Part shown: one piece after another, positions 26,320-35,478 of the stretch
Layout of the letters: every line of letters starts with the position of its first letter
How positions within the stretch are numbered: position 1 is the first letter of the stretch
NCBI GenBank assembly: GCA_951812305.1
Contig: CATOSB010000004.1
Coordinates: 868,001-932,000 of the forward strand
Direction of reading: 5' to 3'
Source: an uncultured Paracoccaceae bacterium
GTDB lineage: Bacteria > Pseudomonadota > Alphaproteobacteria > Rhodobacterales > Rhodobacteraceae
DNA length: 64,000 nucleotides
The notes under the pieces: model-generated
Database searches by the model: none
Told to the model about the DNA's origin: nothing
Seen by the model: only the letters and a program-made list of their open reading frames with translations
Position numbers and translations under genes: made by a program

Positions 26320-27488
26320 TACCAACGGCTTGATCAATTGACCGTTGCCCATTCTCTGGTCGTTATTGAGGTTATGCGCTGCGGGTCATTTTCGAAGAAG
26401 TTCCAGGCGTCTGCGCATTTGTCGAGGATCTGCTCGTAGGTATCGAACACGGTGATGGCCAGCTTGTTGGAGCGCAGATAGGCCCAGACATTTTCCATCG
26501 GGTTGAGTTCGGGCGCATAGGGGGGCAGCTTCAGGAGCGTTATGTTGTCTGGCACCAAGAGCCCCTTGGCTCCGTGCCACCCCGCGCCATCTGTGACCAG
26601 GAGCGCATGAGAACCGGGTGCGATTGTTTTTGAGACCTCGTCGAGATGCAGGCCCATCGCCTCTGTGTTAACATAAGGCAGGATCAGCCCAGCTGCGGCA
26701 CCACGTGCCGGACAGGCAGCGCCAAATACGTAGCTCCATTTGTAGCGGGTATCCCGGGGCGCACGTGGGCGGGTTCCCCGCTTCGCCCAGACACGGGTGA
26801 GTGTTCCCTGCTGGCCCACCCGTGCTTCGTCCTGGAACCATATTTCCAGTGGCTTTCCTTTCGCCCGTTCAGTCAAAATGTCGGCTACGATGCTGGCAAA
26901 GTTTTTTTTAAATGCAGTCTGTGCCACTGGGTCGGCGTTGGGATGTTCGGGGCGGACCGACAGCCTGCGAAAGCCCAGTTGAACCAAATAACTACCTACT
27001 GTGCGTTCGTGGAGCTTGATCTCGAACTCCGCCTCAATGCGCCGGGCAAGATCGGCGCGACGCCAGCGAACCACACCATCGCGGGCCGGATCAGGGCCAG
27101 CCTCCACCCAGACCGCAAGCTGCGCTATCTGCTCCGGCGACAATCGAGGTTTCGCGCCGCCACCCCCACGATCTGACAGCCCGTCAGGACCTTCGACATT
27201 GTATCGATGGACCCAGTCTCGAAGGGTTTGGCGATCCATCCCGCAACTCTGGGCAGCAACCTTGCGCGACGACCCTTCAAGCACCAGAGCAATCGCCAAA
27301 AGCCGACGTGCTACTTTGCCGTTCGACGCGCGACCGGCTAAAGCGCGCAACTCGTGCACCGTGAAATCATCGCGCAAAACCGGAACCGCGGCACCCATAT
27401 CTCCCTCCCTCTCTGGACAGAAACAGTGAGTCACATACCGAACAATTTGGGAATCCAAAAAGCGAGTCAAATCATCCCGCCGTTGGTA
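26320..27488 (-). mobile_element. IS630-family element b, at the end of the RTX gene
   Basis: Ends begin CCAACGG after a TA on both sides (TA 26320-26321 and 27487-27488), with an inverted repeat of about 25 bases containing several mismatches. Removing it restores the RTX codons TAT CAG TGG TGA, so the native stop is at 26310-26312. Confidence 0.9.
26334..27398 (-). CDS. IS630 family transposase b
   Basis: 354 residues from ATG 27398, preceded by GGGAGGGAGAT. The N-terminal helix-turn-helix region (MDRQTLRDWVHRYN) is followed by the DDE core: IWFQDEARVG, VTDGAGWH and PPYAPELNPMENVW. An uninterrupted frame runs through a stretch of eight A (KKNF), unlike element c at 54 kb. The same frame is also open upstream into the RTX gene. 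Confidence 0.92.
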   Translation of the reverse strand: MGAAVPVLRDDFTVHELRALAGRASNGKVARRLLAIALVLEGSSRKVAAQSCGMDRQTLRDWVHRYNVEGPDGLSDRGGGGAKPRLSPEQIAQLAVWVEAGPDPARDGVVRWRRADLARRIEAEFEIKLHERTVGSYLVQLGFRRLSVRPEHPNADPVAQTAFKKNFASIVADILTERAKGKPLEIWFQDEARVGQQGTLTRVWAKRGTRPRAPRDTRYKWSYVFGAACPARGAAAGLILPYVNTEAMGLHLDEVSKTIAPGSHALLVTDGAGWHGAKGLLVPDNITLLKLPPYAPELNPMENVWAYLRSNKLAITVFDTYEQILDKCADAWNFFENDPQRITSITTREWATVN

Positions 27489-30400
27489 TGAGTCGTCGTT
27501 GATATTCACCGTTCCCGCACCCGGGTTACCCGAATCCAACAGCTGGACTTCCCCCGTTGTTATGATCTGGAAGGCAACAATGGCTTCGAACGCGCCTGTT
27601 TCGACAACGCCGGTCGTTTCGGGATCATCGAACAACAGCGTTTCATCTTCAGGCGTCAGCGGATCGTCAACCAGTGGGGCGACAAACTGGCCGCTGGTGA
27701 AATCAAACGTCGTTGCGGATGTCGAGGACAATGTCACGTCAAACGACCCGGCCTCGACCAAGTGATACTCGCCAAATCCAAGGGATTCTATCCGATAAGT
27801 AACCAGCGTGACGGTTTCATCGGGGCCGTCCAACAATGTCAAAGACATGCCGTTCAAATCGAACCGGTTGCCTGCCCTGTCTTGTGGATCGATGTTAGAG
27901 AAAAACTCGTCCGTGACATTTGTCAGTTGAGAACCTGGCGCAAAGAGCGTGAAGCCGTAAAGCGGGTCGCCAGACCCGTTTTCGCCGATCAACTCACCCG
28001 TGATTTGGCCGACATTGCTGCCACCGGGTGTGGTCTGACCGGCCAGCAAGCCGGGGTCTACAGGGGAAGGTTCCTCACGCCCATCACCGGAGTCTCCTGT
28101 GCCGCCGAGTTCGTCGGTCTCAATAACCAGCGCTTCGCCGGCAAATCCCAACCCACCGATGTCTGTCAGAACTTCTGCGGGCCCGTCGGCAATGTCGAAC
28201 TCTTCAAAATCCACCACCAGCGGCCCTGTCGGGGTCAAAGGCGGCCCAACAACCGTTAGGTTCACGACGCCCGGAACGGCCGGCGCGATGCCGTCTGAAA
28301 CTTCGTAATTAAGAACCAGATCAACGCTTTCGCCGGGTTCAAGTTCAAGCTCCACGACATTGATCGACACCACGCCGTCAATGATCGTGGTGTTCACAAC
28401 ACCATCACCGCCAATGTCGTTTCCGGGGATCGTGACTGGAACCGGATTACCAAGCGTATCAACCAAAGAAACGACCGACAGCGTCAGCGCGTCATCGTCG
28501 ATATCGTCAACTAAGGCATTCAGATTCACTTCGATATTGTTTGAGTTCAATACGATATCGTCCGGCAATGTCCGTATTTCATTTCCGGTTGCCGCGGTTG
28601 GTGCCGTGTTCAGAACTGACCCGGTCAGATTGATCGTCACGACGCCGCTGTCTTCGTCGGTTCCATCGCTGACTGTGTAGTTCAGGAAGAAAGTTCCGGT
28701 TTCACCATCGCCCAATCCGAATACGCGTGGATCAAAGGAGACCGAACCACCGACGAGTTCCGTGCCGCTTTCTTCAAGCGGGTCGAATGTCAGTGGATTG
28801 CCTTGCGCATCCGTGAAGAACAGCGCCGTCACCGTTAACGGATCGCCATCAGCATCCGATGACAACCCACCAGCGTCAGCCAGATTGACGGTAATGACGC
28901 CATCGGCCTCTGTCTGGCTCACTGAATCGTCACTGGCCACCGGTGGCGTGTTACCGCCACCCGCATCTGGCGGATTGGTGACCGAAAGACCGATGACACC
29001 ACTGGACGCGCTTTCAGTTGTGCCCTGACCATCATTTACTGTGTAATCAATCGAAAAACTGGAGGTCGATCCATCAGGAACATTCAGAGCGTCGAGATCC
29101 AGAGTGAATATATTTGACCCCGGTACAGTCTCGGTGATCGGTATCGGGGCCTCACGCCCGACGACCCTGAACTCGATTGACGTAATATCAAGTTCGCCAA
29201 GCGTCTGTTCTTCATCGCTGATTATGGGTAACCCATTGACCGTCAAAGTGTTGAAGTCGATCATCAACACATTTGGATTCTCATCATCGAGAAGCAAATC
29301 AAGGGTCGTATCCCTTGCGATCGGTGCGGTGTTGACGGCGACACCATCATTAACCTCTACCGTCACGGCGGCGGATTCCAGGCCACCGTTGCCGTCCGAA
29401 ACGACATAGGTAAAGGTGTCAATATCGGTAAAGCCGGGATCGGGAACATAGGTCAGAATGCCGTTCAATTCCGTCACTGAACCGTTGATGGGCTGATCAA
29501 AACTATCGATTGTCAGCGTGTCGTTCTCTGCATCGCTATCATTGGCCAGAACATCAATATCAATGGAAGTACCCACCGTGGTGACTGCCGAGTCCTCAGC
29601 AGCCACAGGGGCGTCGTTGACACCGGAAATCGTGATCGTCACGGTTGCCGTGTCAAACCCGCCATTTCCGTTCGACAGTGTGTAAGTGAACGTATCGGTC
29701 GCGGATTCACCGTCGCCAAGATGCTCAAAGGCACCGTTTGGATCATAGCTGAACGTGCCATCACCGTTATCCGTGACCGTCCCCAGCGTTCCGGTTGTGT
29801 CAAATGTCAGGACCGACAAGGTATCCGTCGCATCAATGTCTGTGTCGTTAACAAGAACGCTTCCGGTGACAAGTGCCGTGTCCTCATCGGTTGTGAACGC
29901 CGCGCCAGCGTCATCTACCGCGTCGGGGTCATCATTCTGACCGTTGATTGTGATGGTTACAGTTTCGGTGTCGGACAAGCCGTTATTGTCTGTAACTGTG
30001 TATGAGAACGTGTCCGTCGCAGTCTCGCCTGCCGCCAAATGCTCAAACTGACCATTCGGGTCATAGCTGAATGTGCCATCGCCGTTATCGGTCACCAAAC
30101 CGGTGGCGGCAGAAAACGTGATGCTATGTGTATCACTTGCATCGACATCCGAAAACGCACCGGCAATCACGACGGCCGGGCCGTCCTCATCAACACTTTC
30201 AGATACGGCGGATGCGACCGGGGCGTCGTTGGCACCCTCAATCGTAATGTCGAACGTCAGCGTCTGATCGCCGCCATTGCCGTCGCTGACTTCGATCGTG
30301 ACAGATTCGACCGAGCTCTCACCAACGGCAAGGCTTTCAAACGCGCCATTTGGATCGAAAACGAAATTGTAGCGCTCACCCGTACCAAGCGCGGGCGAAA

Positions 30401-31127
30401 GTGTTGTCGTCGACACCAGAGTAAGGACACCTGCACCAACATAGTTGATGTCGTCAAGTGAGAGCGCATCACCGTCGAAATCATACGCATCAATCGAAAA
30501 TGCCAGAGACGTGTCTTCATCGGTGGTCTGATCGCCACCAACAATCAACGGCCCGTTGTTGGTTCCGTCGAGGAATAGCGTGAAATCATCAAATTGCAGG
30601 ATTTCGACGTTTTCCAGTTGATCTGTGCCCTGATCACCGTCCGAGGTGTTCAGGTCGGTAACGATCAGTTCGCTGTCATCATCATCATCATCATCGTCGT
30701 CATCATCATCGTCGTCATCGTTGGTCGAGGTTATCGAGAAATCCAGAATGGAGCCCTCAAACACTGCAGTATCCGTGCCGCTTCCACCTTCGATCGTGTC
30801 GTTACCCTCACCACCCTCGATGACGTCGTCACCTTTGCCGCCTTCAATCTCGTCGTCGCCGGCGCCACCAAGCAATGTGTCATCACCTTTGCCGCCTTCT
30901 ATCTCATCTTCACCGTCGCCACCGTCCAGGCTGTCATCACCTTTGCCGCCTTCAATTTCGTCGTCGCCCAGATCGCCAATGATCGTGTCGTTGCCGTCGC
31001 CGCCTTCAAGTTCGTCGTCGCCGGCAAGCCCGTCGATATAATCATCGCCTTTTTTTCCATTAATTTCGTCATCGCCGATTGTTCCAATAAGGACATCATC
31101 GCCATTCGTTCCATTGATGTCAGCCAT
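26334..31127 (-). CDS. RTX/cadherin-like surface protein fused in frame to IS630 transposase
   Basis: The RTX part starts at ATG 31127 after GGGGGA. Residues 8-115 hold about ten glycine-rich Ca-binding nonapeptide repeats (GGxGxDxxx); 137-151 is a run of 15 Asp; about 190-1000 holds cadherin/VCBS-like repeats (GxFSYDPNGxFEHL, DxFTYTxSNGNG, NDAPVA). The native C-terminus would be INDDSYQW at residue 1216. The IS630 end lacks a stop in this frame, so the ORF runs on for 383 residues through the transposase. RTX proteins are normally secreted by type I systems with a C-terminal signal; the tail would probably bury it. No secretion genes are adjacent. Confidence 0.85.
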   Translation of the reverse strand: MADINGTNGDDVLIGTIGDDEINGKKGDDYIDGLAGDDELEGGDGNDTIIGDLGDDEIEGGKGDDSLDGGDGEDEIEGGKGDDTLLGGAGDDEIEGGKGDDVIEGGEGNDTIEGGSGTDTAVFEGSILDFSITSTNDDDDDDDDDDDDDDDSELIVTDLNTSDGDQGTDQLENVEILQFDDFTLFLDGTNNGPLIVGGDQTTDEDTSLAFSIDAYDFDGDALSLDDINYVGAGVLTLVSTTTLSPALGTGERYNFVFDPNGAFESLAVGESSVESVTIEVSDGNGGDQTLTFDITIEGANDAPVASAVSESVDEDGPAVVIAGAFSDVDASDTHSITFSAATGLVTDNGDGTFSYDPNGQFEHLAAGETATDTFSYTVTDNNGLSDTETVTITINGQNDDPDAVDDAGAAFTTDEDTALVTGSVLVNDTDIDATDTLSVLTFDTTGTLGTVTDNGDGTFSYDPNGAFEHLGDGESATDTFTYTLSNGNGGFDTATVTITISGVNDAPVAAEDSAVTTVGTSIDIDVLANDSDAENDTLTIDSFDQPINGSVTELNGILTYVPDPGFTDIDTFTYVVSDGNGGLESAAVTVEVNDGVAVNTAPIARDTTLDLLLDDENPNVLMIDFNTLTVNGLPIISDEEQTLGELDITSIEFRVVGREAPIPITETVPGSNIFTLDLDALNVPDGSTSSFSIDYTVNDGQGTTESASSGVIGLSVTNPPDAGGGNTPPVASDDSVSQTEADGVITVNLADAGGLSSDADGDPLTVTALFFTDAQGNPLTFDPLEESGTELVGGSVSFDPRVFGLGDGETGTFFLNYTVSDGTDEDSGVVTINLTGSVLNTAPTAATGNEIRTLPDDIVLNSNNIEVNLNALVDDIDDDALTLSVVSLVDTLGNPVPVTIPGNDIGGDGVVNTTIIDGVVSINVVELELEPGESVDLVLNYEVSDGIAPAVPGVVNLTVVGPPLTPTGPLVVDFEEFDIADGPAEVLTDIGGLGFAGEALVIETDELGGTGDSGDGREEPSPVDPGLLAGQTTPGGSNVGQITGELIGENGSGDPLYGFTLFAPGSQLTNVTDEFFSNIDPQDRAGNRFDLNGMSLTLLDGPDETVTLVTYRIESLGFGEYHLVEAGSFDVTLSSTSATTFDFTSGQFVAPLVDDPLTPEDETLLFDDPETTGVVETGAFEAIVAFQIITTGEVQLLDSGNPGAGTVNINDDSYQRRDDLTRFLDSQIVRYVTHCFCPEREGDMGAAVPVLRDDFTVHELRALAGRASNGKVARRLLAIALVLEGSSRKVAAQSCGMDRQTLRDWVHRYNVEGPDGLSDRGGGGAKPRLSPEQIAQLAVWVEAGPDPARDGVVRWRRADLARRIEAEFEIKLHERTVGSYLVQLGFRRLSVRPEHPNADPVAQTAFKKNFASIVADILTERAKGKPLEIWFQDEARVGQQGTLTRVWAKRGTRPRAPRDTRYKWSYVFGAACPARGAAAGLILPYVNTEAMGLHLDEVSKTIAPGSHALLVTDGAGWHGAKGLLVPDNITLLKLPPYAPELNPMENVWAYLRSNKLAITVFDTYEQILDKCADAWNFFENDPQRITSITTREWATVN
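30675..30719 (-). repeat. trinucleotide repeat coding 15 Asp
   Basis: Fifteen consecutive GAT/GAC codons (TCA/TCG triplets on the + strand side) between the RTX repeats and the cadherin-like part. Length change by slippage would keep the frame. Confidence 0.85.
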
Positions 31128-31284
31128 GTCATTTCCCCCAAAAATTTGCGCATTAAATCGACGACCGTGAGACGGGGAATTGGTAGTTCCGGTGCTTCAA
31201 AAATGTATTGAAATCAAACACGGAAATCCAAATTCCGGCACTCGCTAAATCAAAAATAACGTAACACAGAAACAAAATTTTCCG

Positions 31285-32885
31285 GTAACTCCCAAGCACC
31301 CCCCACGTTTGAGTGTTATTGTCAGTTTTATGGTGAGTCGAATTTGCCATTTTGCGCGTGTTTTTTTTCTTTCTTGTCTGAATTCTGTGGCGCCGGGTTG
31401 ATTTCTCTGAATCAGTGGTGGGATGGATCAGGTTGCCGCCCTTGAACAACTTCTCGCCACGGCTCTGCGTCGGATCGCTGAGCTTGAAGCTGCGTTGGCG
31501 AGCATGGCGGAAGAGATCACGGACCTGCGCCGACAGTTGGCCAAGAACAGCAGCAATAGCAGCAAGCCCCCTTCAAGTGATGGCCTGAAGAAGCCAGCCC
31601 CGCGCAGCCTGCGTGGCAAATCCGGAAAGAAAAGTGGCGGCCAAGTTGGCCACCGGGGCGACACCCTGCGCCAGACGTCAACACCCGACTTTGTCGAACG
31701 GCATGAGGCGACGCATTGCAGCGCCTGTCAGAGCGCCCTGACGGCGGAGATGGTGAAAGGGATCGAGAAGCGTCAGGTGTTCGACTTGCCTGCGCCACGC
31801 CTGGAGGTCACCGAGCATCAGGCGGCGGTTTATTGTTGCGACCATTGTCGAGCCACGACGACGGCTGGCTTTCCCGATGGCGTGGCCGCGCATGTGCAAT
31901 ATGGCACGCGCATGCGGGCAGTGGCGGTCTATTGCAATGTTCAGCAGCTGATACCCGAGGATCGGGTCTGCCAGCTTATGCGCGACCTGTTTGGGGCCAC
32001 CAGCTTGTGCGCGGCCAGCGTGACCAACTGGACGCGCGGCGCGGCAAATAAGATGGGTGTCGTGGTTGAACACATTCTCGCCCGGCTTGCCGAAGGCGGC
32101 GTTCGGCATCTGGACGAGACCGGACTTCGTGTTGCCGGCAAGCTGCACTGGCTGCACACGATCTGCGATACCGCCTTCACCCATTACCGCATCAGCGCCA
32201 AACGCGGTGCTGTTCCAACCTTCCTGACCGGCGGGACGATCATTCATGATCACTGGAAACCCTACTACGCCCATATGAGCGGAGTGGACGCCCACGCCCT
32301 CTGCGGGGCGCATCACTTGCGCGAACTCAAGGCCATCGAAGAGATCGAAAAAGAGCCTTGGGCGACGGAGATGAGCGCAGTGCTTCATAGCGCCAATCAG
32401 CTCAGATGCGCGGCTCAGGATCAAGGCGAGACCGAACTCCCGGAACTGGTTCGCCAGGGTATAGTCACCAGATACATGGCGATCCTCGCCAAGGGGCTCG
32501 CCTTCCACGAACGCCGGCCCCCGCTGGCCAAAAGCCCCGGCACCCGCGGCCGAAAAGCCAGGCGGCCAGGCCACAACCTGCTCCTCCGCCTGCGTGACTA
32601 CCGCGATGACGTTTTGCGATTCATCGCCGACTTCGCGGTCCCATTCACAAACAATCAGGCCGAACAGGACCTGCGCATGATGAAGCTGCGCATGAAAATC
32701 TCGGGCACCTTCCGCACCCTCGAGGGCGCGCGGGTCTTCGCCGACATCAGGTCCGTCATCTCGACGGCCAGAAAACACCGGTTCAACATCCTGGAAATCC
32801 TGACCCTGTCACCACCTCAGATCATCGCACGGCTCTGACGGAACAAAACCCCGCAACCCTATCGGACAGGGTGCTTGGGAGTTAC
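31285..32885 (+). mobile_element. IS66-family element copy 4, inverted relative to copies 1-3
   Basis: A complete 1,601-bp element flanked by a perfect 8-bp duplication ATTTTCCG (31277-31284 and 32886-32893). It lies 157 bases upstream of the RTX start and could have displaced its promoter. Confidence 0.95.
31423..32838 (+). CDS. IS66 family transposase, copy 4
   Basis: 471 residues with the same domains as the other copies. It differs by one residue that I can see (FHERRPP where the others have FHERQPP). Intact. Confidence 0.95.
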   Translation: MDQVAALEQLLATALRRIAELEAALASMAEEITDLRRQLAKNSSNSSKPPSSDGLKKPAPRSLRGKSGKKSGGQVGHRGDTLRQTSTPDFVERHEATHCSACQSALTAEMVKGIEKRQVFDLPAPRLEVTEHQAAVYCCDHCRATTTAGFPDGVAAHVQYGTRMRAVAVYCNVQQLIPEDRVCQLMRDLFGATSLCAASVTNWTRGAANKMGVVVEHILARLAEGGVRHLDETGLRVAGKLHWLHTICDTAFTHYRISAKRGAVPTFLTGGTIIHDHWKPYYAHMSGVDAHALCGAHHLRELKAIEEIEKEPWATEMSAVLHSANQLRCAAQDQGETELPELVRQGIVTRYMAILAKGLAFHERRPPLAKSPGTRGRKARRPGHNLLLRLRDYRDDVLRFIADFAVPFTNNQAEQDLRMMKLRMKISGTFRTLEGARVFADIRSVISTARKHRFNILEILTLSPPQIIARL

Positions 32886-33057
32886 ATTTTCCGAACAAAA
32901 TGACGTTGAACCGTTATCGCCGACCAAAATTCGCTGTGGATAACTAAGCGATTTCAACCAAATGGCACATGGCCGTCCGCTAGTTTCCCGCTTAGGTTGT
33001 TGTTCGACTTCGGGCCACGTGAAATTCAACCTTATGGCGATTCGCGAATGAAGGAAT

Positions 33058-33134
33058 TGGCGCACCCAAAAGGATTCGAACCTTTGACCTCTGCCTTCGG
33101 AGGGCAGCGCTCTATCCAGCTGAGCTATGGGTGC
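33058..33134 (-). tRNA. tRNA-Arg (anticodon CCG)
   Basis: 77 bases including encoded CCA. The acceptor stem is GCACCCA/TGGGTGC, the D-arm contains AGCTCAGCTGGATAGAGC, and the anticodon stem CTGCC/GGCAG encloses the loop CTCCGAA, giving anticodon CCG (reads CGG). The T-arm contains GGTTCGAATCC. It lies 47 bases after sufS in the same direction. No duplicated tRNA 3' end was seen, so no island attachment is evident. Confidence 0.95.
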
Positions 33135-33180
33135 GTGGGCCTCGCTATAACGCTCTGCCCCGGACCAAGCAATCGCAAAC

Positions 33181-34401
33181 TCATCCCAGAAGGTTCTGTG
33201 CGAGTTCCAGTGCTTCGACAAGCGCATCGACCTCTTGCGTGGTATTGTACATCGCAAATGACGCCCGTCCGGTCGCGGTAACGCCGAAATGGTCCATCAA
33301 AGGCTGTGCGCAATGGTGTCCGGCGCGGATAGCGACGCCCTTTTTGTCGAGAATTGTCGATATGTCATGCGCGTGCGCCGCACCCTGAAGCGTGAAGCTG
33401 AAAATCGCGGCCTTGTTCGGCATTGTCCCCTGAAGGTTTAACCAGTTCAGACCCGTCAGTTTTTCAGACGCATATTTCGATAGTGTCGCTTCGTGCGCGG
33501 CAATCTTGTCCATGCCGATATCCATCAGGTATTCCAGCGCCACGCCAAGCCCGATCATCTGTACAATCCCCGGTGTTCCGGCCTCGAATTTCATCGGCGG
33601 ATCGTTCCAGGTGACAAGGTCACGGTGGACCTCGCGGATCATATCGCCGCCGCCGATGAAGGGGCGCATTTCGGCCAATCGTTCGGGTCGCCCATACATC
33701 GCGCCGGAACCGGAAGGACCGTAAAGCTTGTGGCCGGTGATCGCATAGAAATCACAGCCGATATCCTGCACATCGACCGGCGTATGTACCGCGCCCTGAC
33801 TGCCATCGACCAGCACGGGAACGCCAAGATCATGCGCGCCTTTTGTCACTGACTTTACATCAATAACACTGCCCAACACATTGGAAAGATGTGTGATTGC
33901 GACCAGTTTTGTGCGCGGCGTGATCGCGTCGATCACCTTTTGCGGGTCAAGATAGCCGGTGCTGTCACATTCCACCCAAACCAGCTTCACCCCCTGCCGT
34001 TCGCGCAGGAAATGCCAGGGCACGATATTGGCGTGATGTTCCATCACAGACAGTACAATTTCGTCGCCTGCCTTCATCCTTGGCATGGCCCAACCATAAG
34101 CGACCATGTTGATGCCTTCGGTGGTGCCGGAGTTCATTACGATGTGGTCTTCGGACGCTGCATTCAGAAATTTGGCAATCGTCCCGCGCACGGCTTCGTA
34201 TTTCTCTGTCGCGAGGTTGGAAAGATAGTGCAGGCCCCGGTGAACGTTGGCATATTCATGGGAATAGGCCCGCGTGACGGCATCAATCACCGCCTGTGGT
34301 TTCTGCGCGCTGGCACCATTGTCGAGATAGACCAGCGGCTTGCCGTTCACCTCGCGCGACAGGATCGGGAAGTCTTTACGAATTTCAGTGACATCCAGCA
34401 T
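33181..34401 (-). CDS. sufS: cysteine desulfurase SufS
   Basis: 406 residues, group II desulfurase. The PLP lysine is Lys225 ([11 protein letters not shown]) and the sulfur-carrying cysteine is Cys364 in [11 protein letters not shown], the SufS-type loop. It provides persulfide sulfur for Fe-S assembly on SufBCD in the cytoplasm. It is the last protein gene of the suf operon here, 11 bases after a Yip1-family gene. No sufE or sufU lies in the window, so the sulfur acceptor must be elsewhere. Confidence 0.93.
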   Translation of the reverse strand: MLDVTEIRKDFPILSREVNGKPLVYLDNGASAQKPQAVIDAVTRAYSHEYANVHRGLHYLSNLATEKYEAVRGTIAKFLNAASEDHIVMNSGTTEGINMVAYGWAMPRMKAGDEIVLSVMEHHANIVPWHFLRERQGVKLVWVECDSTGYLDPQKVIDAITPRTKLVAITHLSNVLGSVIDVKSVTKGAHDLGVPVLVDGSQGAVHTPVDVQDIGCDFYAITGHKLYGPSGSGAMYGRPERLAEMRPFIGGGDMIREVHRDLVTWNDPPMKFEAGTPGIVQMIGLGVALEYLMDIGMDKIAAHEATLSKYASEKLTGLNWLNLQGTMPNKAAIFSFTLQGAAHAHDISTILDKKGVAIRAGHHCAQPLMDHFGVTATGRASFAMYNTTQEVDALVEALELAQNLLG

Positions 34402-34412
34402 CTATTTCTTCC

Positions 34413-34994
34413 TCAGGACGCGGAGAAGCCGATCATTGACAGGATCACGCTCAACCCAAATGCAAAGCCCATTAACGTGGCGATGATCATTGCGAAAACT
34501 TTGGTCAGGCTTTTGAACCCGTGCACTTCGGCAATGAAGTTTGTCATCAGCCAGAACAGGACGACAATTGCCACGATCCCGATCATTCCGGCAAGCGATG
34601 GCGCGGCAAATGCTGCAATGGTCTGAATAACTTGCAGGCAGAACAGCACGAATTGAATCCATGCGATGATCAGAATGCAATCTGCAAACCGGGCTGAGCC
34701 ACCGCCCAGACGGCCAACCCAATAGACGGCAAACACCGTTATGACCAATCCTGACATCTGGACGGTCGCCAGAAGATAGGGGCTGTTCAGGATCGGATCC
34801 CAGACTGTGGGCGGTTGTGGCGGGGCCAACTGACCGGCGCCGTAACTCAAAATAGTGCTCATCAGCACCACGATCGCCATCGCTTCCCATCGCATGGCGC
34901 GCGGCAGGTCAACTGACATGATCCAGCGCGCTTGTCCTCGCGGGTCGCGCAAAGTCTCAATCACATGGGAATACAGGTTTACGAGGTTAAGCAT
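34413..34994 (-). CDS. Yip1-family membrane protein (second)
   Basis: 193 residues from ATG 34994 (MLNLVNLYSH), overlapping the preceding gene by 8 bases. It has about five hydrophobic segments, starting after a basic amphipathic N-terminus with ETLRDPRGQARWIM, typical of Yip1-domain proteins in suf operons of Rhodobacterales. Function unknown; the steady position between sufD and sufS suggests a membrane role linked to Fe-S supply, by context only. Confidence 0.75.
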   Translation of the reverse strand: MLNLVNLYSHVIETLRDPRGQARWIMSVDLPRAMRWEAMAIVVLMSTILSYGAGQLAPPQPPTVWDPILNSPYLLATVQMSGLVITVFAVYWVGRLGGGSARFADCILIIAWIQFVLFCLQVIQTIAAFAAPSLAGMIGIVAIVVLFWLMTNFIAEVHGFKSLTKVFAMIIATLMGFAFGLSVILSMIGFSAS

Positions 34995-35478
34995 GTGATC
35001 CCCACTGTGTCTCCATGAACCCCAGAACCCAGAAGCAGACAAATGCCAGCAGCGCCAACAAACCCGTTACGTTCTGTGCGCCGCCCGGCCCGATCATCCC
35101 CTGAACCAGACCAAACAGCAGCCACAAAGGCGCCGCCGCCAGCAGCGCCCAGAACAACGCCAGACGGGCACCAAAGCTGGTGCCGCGCGTACCAAACAGC
35201 TGTCCGGCCCAAAACGTCAAAAGTGCGATGAAGTAAAGCGCCAGTGGCGCGATGAAGATCCACGCCATCAGCGCCCCGCCAATGCGGGCATCAAATGGAA
35301 CGGAGGCGTCAAGGAACGCCTCTCGCCGCAATCGCGGCCATTGCGCGATGAAGATCACCACACAGGCCAGCATCAGAAACATCAGCGCACGCGACTCCCC
35401 CGGCCCGTCATCAAGAAGCCGGCGCACAACCCGGCGCGGGCCGCGATAGGTCGCGGCAATATCTGATATCAGGGCCAT
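34987..35478 (-). CDS. Yip1-family membrane protein (first)
   Basis: 163 residues with four hydrophobic segments and an N-terminus rich in Arg (YRGPRRVVRRLLDDGPGESRAL). It starts inside the sufD stop (TGATG), so it is translationally coupled to sufD. It resembles the following gene in layout and may be its paralogue. Function unknown. Confidence 0.75.
   Translation of the reverse strand: MALISDIAATYRGPRRVVRRLLDDGPGESRALMFLMLACVVIFIAQWPRLRREAFLDASVPFDARIGGALMAWIFIAPLALYFIALLTFWAGQLFGTRGTSFGARLALFWALLAAAPLWLLFGLVQGMIGPGGAQNVTGLLALLAFVCFWVLGFMETQWGSHA

Noticed and set aside
30594..31211. Plus-strand open frames rich in Ser, Val and Ile opposite the RTX gene
   Set aside because: Produced by the GGxGxD and poly-Asp codons read backwards; no start context.
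33058..33134. tRNA-Arg as an integration site for a genomic island
   Set aside because: No repeat of the tRNA 3' end and no integrase found; the adjacent IS66 has its own target duplication outside the tRNA.
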